From Ceriagrion tenellum (Eukaryota > Arthropoda > Insecta > Odonata > Coenagrionidae): 64,000 nucleotides of DNA. The notes beneath the pieces are model-generated. The model searched no databases and was not told where the DNA came from. It saw nothing but the letters and a program-made list of their open reading frames with translations. The stretch's first letter is position 1. Each line of letters opens with the position of its first letter. Of the stretch, positions 60,895 through 64,000 are shown piece after piece. The stretch spans positions 117,216,430 through 117,280,429 of the forward strand of contig OY720634.1 of NCBI GenBank assembly GCA_963169105.1, read 5' to 3'. Position numbers and translations under genes: made by a program.

Positions 60895-61935
60895 TACCGG
60901 TTAATGTCGGTTTTCTATGCTTTCAGAGGCCTTTTGGCGCCTCTGCATACATCTACTATTCTTCATCCTGTCTATGAAACCGATTCTCCTTCTCTTTCTT
61001 TCTCTTCCCCACTTTCCCAATATCCTTTTCTCTATCACATTGTTGAGCAAACCCTTGTCCCTAATTAAATTCTCCTGCCACCTACTATGCTGACCTGGAA
61101 TTTCATTAAGAAGTTTCCTTTCCTCATCCACCATCTCAAACACTTCCTCGTTAGTTTACCTCTCCAATCATCTCACCTTCCCCATCATCCACCCTCACCT
61201 CCTTTTCGTCGCCGGCGCATCCGTCCTCGCGGCCGCTCTTGAGCCATTTCACCAAGCCACGGCTCACACATCCCAAATGCCTGCAGCCTATTCTCGTCCA
61301 CCTTTCTGAGGGTCCACGTTTCTGCCCTATACAACGCCATGCTCCATATTAAGCTCTTCATCAGCCACTTCTTCACAACCTTACTCAAGGTCCCTGTCAT
61401 CAGCTCCCTTCTATTAATAAACGCCTCATTAGCTAGCGCTATTCTTTTCTGTATGTCTTTGCTACTATATCCGTTTTCTTCTATCGTACTACTTAAGTAA
61501 TTAAAATGCTTTACCAGCTCGAGTTTGTGCTTGTAGCCAGACTCACTTTTTTTCCTAGAGAATCTCATTATTTACGTTTTCTCATGGTTTATATTCATTC
61601 CAAATATCCCTCACTGCAATTCTAAAGCATCTCCAAAAGCTGGCAGACCCTTCCAAGATCCACTAACCAGCGCCTGTACGTCCGCGAATGTAACCGAATA
61701 AATCAGATGCCTTTCTACTTTGATTCCAACCTCAAGTTCTTCCCATCCCTGTCTTACCATTTCCTCAGCACAAATGTTAAAAATTAATGACAACAACTGG
61801 CACCCTTGCCCGTTATTTAAAAAAATTAAAAAATGCTGGAAAAGGCGGTAATTTTTAAAAATATCTGTAATATACCTCGATAATTTATCTGAATTGAAAA
61901 TTGTGGTAAATTTACCCATCTCTACTCGCACCCTG
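60895..61935 (-). mobile_element. LINE (family 2) polymerase remnant, opposite strand to 34.3-kb copy
   Basis: Minus-strand order: GQGCQLLSLIFNICAEEMV (the GVRQGC.LSP.LFN block, 61,800 region), SVTFADVQALVSGS (catalytic box with Val in place of the second Asp, so inactive), and after a frame change MRFSRKKSESG. Then VKHFNYLSSTIEENGYSSKD, RIALANEAFINRRELMTGTL, LIWSMALYRAETWTLRKVDE, and in a third frame MVDEERKLLNEIPG and WGRERKRRRIGF. The wording matches the plus-strand copy at 34,340-35,110. Several frameshifts and stops are present. Confidence 0.82.
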
Positions 61936-62425
61936 CGATTGACTTTAAAATCTTTCTCAGTCGATGAGTTACGCTCTCGCTAGAGTTATCTCCTTGTGTT
62001 GTGTTTTCCTCTGAGAAATTCCAGTTAGCTTCTAATTACGAGTGACTTCTACTGTGAAGACCATATTTCCAGTGAAAAACACTAGTTAAATAAAATCATC
62101 TGTAGTGTTCATTACTCTTATGGATTTTGCTTTTTGTGGCGGAATCCAACTTGATTTTTATATTCCACAACTTCAATCGTTAAAATTTTATTATAATTCC
62201 ATTTAAGAGTTACAAAAGATGTAAACTTTAGTGTATAGTATGGCATACGAAAGGGAGAAAACGAAATTTGCAACTTTTAGAAGTTATAGGTGAGAAAAGT
62301 ATATTTTTGACGATACATCCGATACAAATGACATTGACGACCAGGAAGACAAGAGCTTTCAACAAAAGTCAAAATTAAAATGAAACATAAAAAATTGATG
62401 CCATAAGTTTAATACAATAACCAAC
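61936..62425. other. No recognisable feature
   Basis: AT-rich sequence between two LINE remnants. Confidence 0.4.
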
Positions 62426-62429
62426 ATAA

Positions 62430-63810
62430 TCATCATCCGGTGGCCCTACAGTCTGGAGTGGGCCTTGGCCTGCTACACCGTCACTCTTCAGGCGTCCCGG
62501 TCGGTGGTCCTGGCTCGCCGTCCTCCTACTCCCATCCTCTCCAAGTCACTTTGTACCTGGTCCAACCATCTAATCTTTGGGCGCTTCTGCCTTCTTTGGT
62601 TGAACAGCTTACCCCTCATCACCCACTTTGGGATTTCTTCTTCACTCATTTTCTCCACGTGTACAAACCAGCGGACTCTCTGGGCCTTTATAAATAATTT
62701 TCTTTCCTTCGATCCTCTTCAAGCCTCTCTATTTCATCATTATATCTTATCCCCCATTCTCCTTTATCATACATTGGACCATATATTCTGCGGTAGATTT
62801 GCCTCTAAAAGGTGTCGAGAGCTCTCTCGTCTGCTGGGGTCATCGTTCATGCTTCAGCGTTATATGTCACCGCTGGTCGTACTAACGTCAGAAATAACTT
62901 AATTTTCAGGGCTCTGCTAATTAGTACTCTTAAATAGTTTTAAATTGGTATAGTAGGGCCTGTTTTCGGCCTCGACTATGTCCTGGGTGTATTTCTTGAC
63001 ATTTTTGTCGCTGGTAAGGAATGTTTCAAGGTAATTGAAATTGTTTACACCTTGGCGGTGTCTTCATCCATTGTAATGTCCCGGGGTTCTCTTCAGTCTT
63101 TCGCCGCCGACATAACTATTTGGTTTTCTCACATTCATTTTCAGGCCTATTTTGGCGGATTCCCTTTTAATATTATTTTTCTCAACGTTTGCCATTCTCC
63201 TTGCAGCAATTACAACGTCGTCGGCGTACGCGCATATCTGAGTAGAATTCTCAAACAGCGTTCCTTTTGAGTCCATGGTTTGGACTTCTATACGTAGAGC
63301 CAGATTGAAGAGTACTGCTGAAAGCCCATCGCTCTGCTTAACTCCAGCATTAAAGCTAAATACGTCACTAAACCTACTCTGGACCATTTCTTTCACCCTT
63401 GTATCATCCAAGGTAAGCCCTACCAGCCTCATTATTTTTTGTGGGATTTGGAGCCGATTTAGCACCATCATGAGCTCTCTGCGATTTATACTGTCAAATG
63501 TCTGTTGGTAGTCAATAAATAAAAAATATACGTCTCGATCAATTTCATAAAATTTTTCCACCATCTAATTGTGAAAACTTGGTCGGTTGTGCTCTTATTC
63601 GGGCAAAACCCACACTGGTATTTTCCCAGTGTTCTTTCCACAAGGGTGGTTAGTCACTTATTTATCACTCCAGACATAACCATGTAGGCTACATTTAGCA
63701 GCGTGATACCTCTCTAGTTTCCGCACGTACGTTTATCGTATTTTTCTAAAATGGGGCATATAATTCCCATCTTCTATTTCTCGGGCATTATCTCGTTTGA
63801 CCACATACGA
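62430..63810 (-). mobile_element. LINE (family 4) with reverse transcriptase core, broken at both ends
   Basis: Minus-strand order: IICPILEKYDKRTCGN, RGITLLNVAY, LGKYQCGFCPNKSTTDQVFT (63,800-63,570), then an open stretch of 166 residues (63,564-63,064). That stretch has VYFLFIDYQQTFDSINRREL (first catalytic Asp), GVKQSDGLSAVLFNLAL, CAYADDVVIAARR (YADD at 63,217-63,228) and KIGLKMNVRK. Then follow LVRPAVTYNAEA-like and YRRIYGPMYDKGEWGIRYN blocks, and a tail with GWTRYKVTW and RRSRPRPTPDC near 62,440. Of all LINE pieces here it keeps the longest uninterrupted catalytic region. Stops and frameshifts elsewhere make it inactive. The 3' end (about 62,430) shares the TCATCATCCGG/CTACAG terminus style of the 19-kb LINE. 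Confidence 0.87.
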
Positions 63811-64000
63811 TACAAAATGTTAGTGAGTGAAAAAATAGAAGTGAAAATATTATGATTACTCAGGAAAATAAAGAATTAATTATCCTTGGTGTTCTCTCTA
63901 ATATCTAATAGTCATAATAAATACCTTACACAACCTACTAGATAACTTGGATGACGGCTATAAGGCAACGTGAATCAACACATATCACAAAATTCCAGAT
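63811..64000. other. No recognisable feature
   Basis: AT-rich end of window. Confidence 0.4.

Noticed and set aside
1..64000. CRISPR arrays, operons, ribosome binding sites, bacterial promoters or prophage
   Set aside because: The composition, LINE and SINE content and lack of dense coding show eukaryotic nuclear DNA; no regularly spaced repeats were seen.
1..64000. LTR retrotransposons or viral insertions
   Set aside because: I found no paired long direct terminal repeats with TG...CA ends and no protease, integrase or capsid-like motifs.

Overview
This window is eukaryotic nuclear DNA, most likely from an arthropod and probably an insect. It is AT-rich, has no dense operon-like coding and no long intact reading frame, and contains a 200-base run of N marking a scaffold gap. 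It is filled with decayed transposable elements whose protein remnants look like those common in arthropod genomes. I cannot name the species. I found no host protein-coding gene I can support; single exons of 100-300 bases in this background would be invisible without transcript or homology data.

Layout. 1.2-2.1 kb: a broken repeat-type gene followed by a Penelope-like retroelement scrap with an inverted tail. 2.4-2.9 kb: a LINE 3' end. 6.5-8.8 kb: a Jockey/CR1-type LINE remnant with duplicated tail blocks and a long hairpin. 9-19 kb: mostly unassigned, with small repeats. 19.3-21.2 kb: a 5'-truncated LINE flanked by a 13-bp target-site duplication and carrying a fold-back hairpin at its 5' junction. 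22.7-25.9 kb: a tRNA-like SINE head, an inverted-repeat element, dispersed direct repeats and another CR1/Jockey remnant. 28.0 kb: assembly gap. 32.9-36.9 kb: three LINE remnants.

The most interesting object is at 37,311-40,994. It is a 3.68-kb DNA transposon with terminal inverted repeats of about 126-140 bp and a perfect 8-bp target-site duplication (ATGTATAC). It encodes a broken transposase-like protein of roughly 700 residues that carries WDGK, FDT and CRHH motifs. The TAGGG terminus, the 8-bp duplication of form nTnnnnAn and the CxxH motif all fit the hAT superfamily. The long TIRs and the lack of a visible zinc finger do not fit a standard hAT element. A second terminus of the same type lies at 56,172, next to the same GTATAC hexamer.

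From 42 to 48.9 kb there are an inverted-repeat pair, several LINE 3' ends (one with a 136-bp tandem duplication) and a SINE pair. From 53.8 to 63.8 kb lie further LINEs, including one with a nearly complete but frameshifted reverse transcriptase (58.7-60.3 kb) and a dense cluster of four LINE pieces in both orientations. None of the transposon proteins looks functional.
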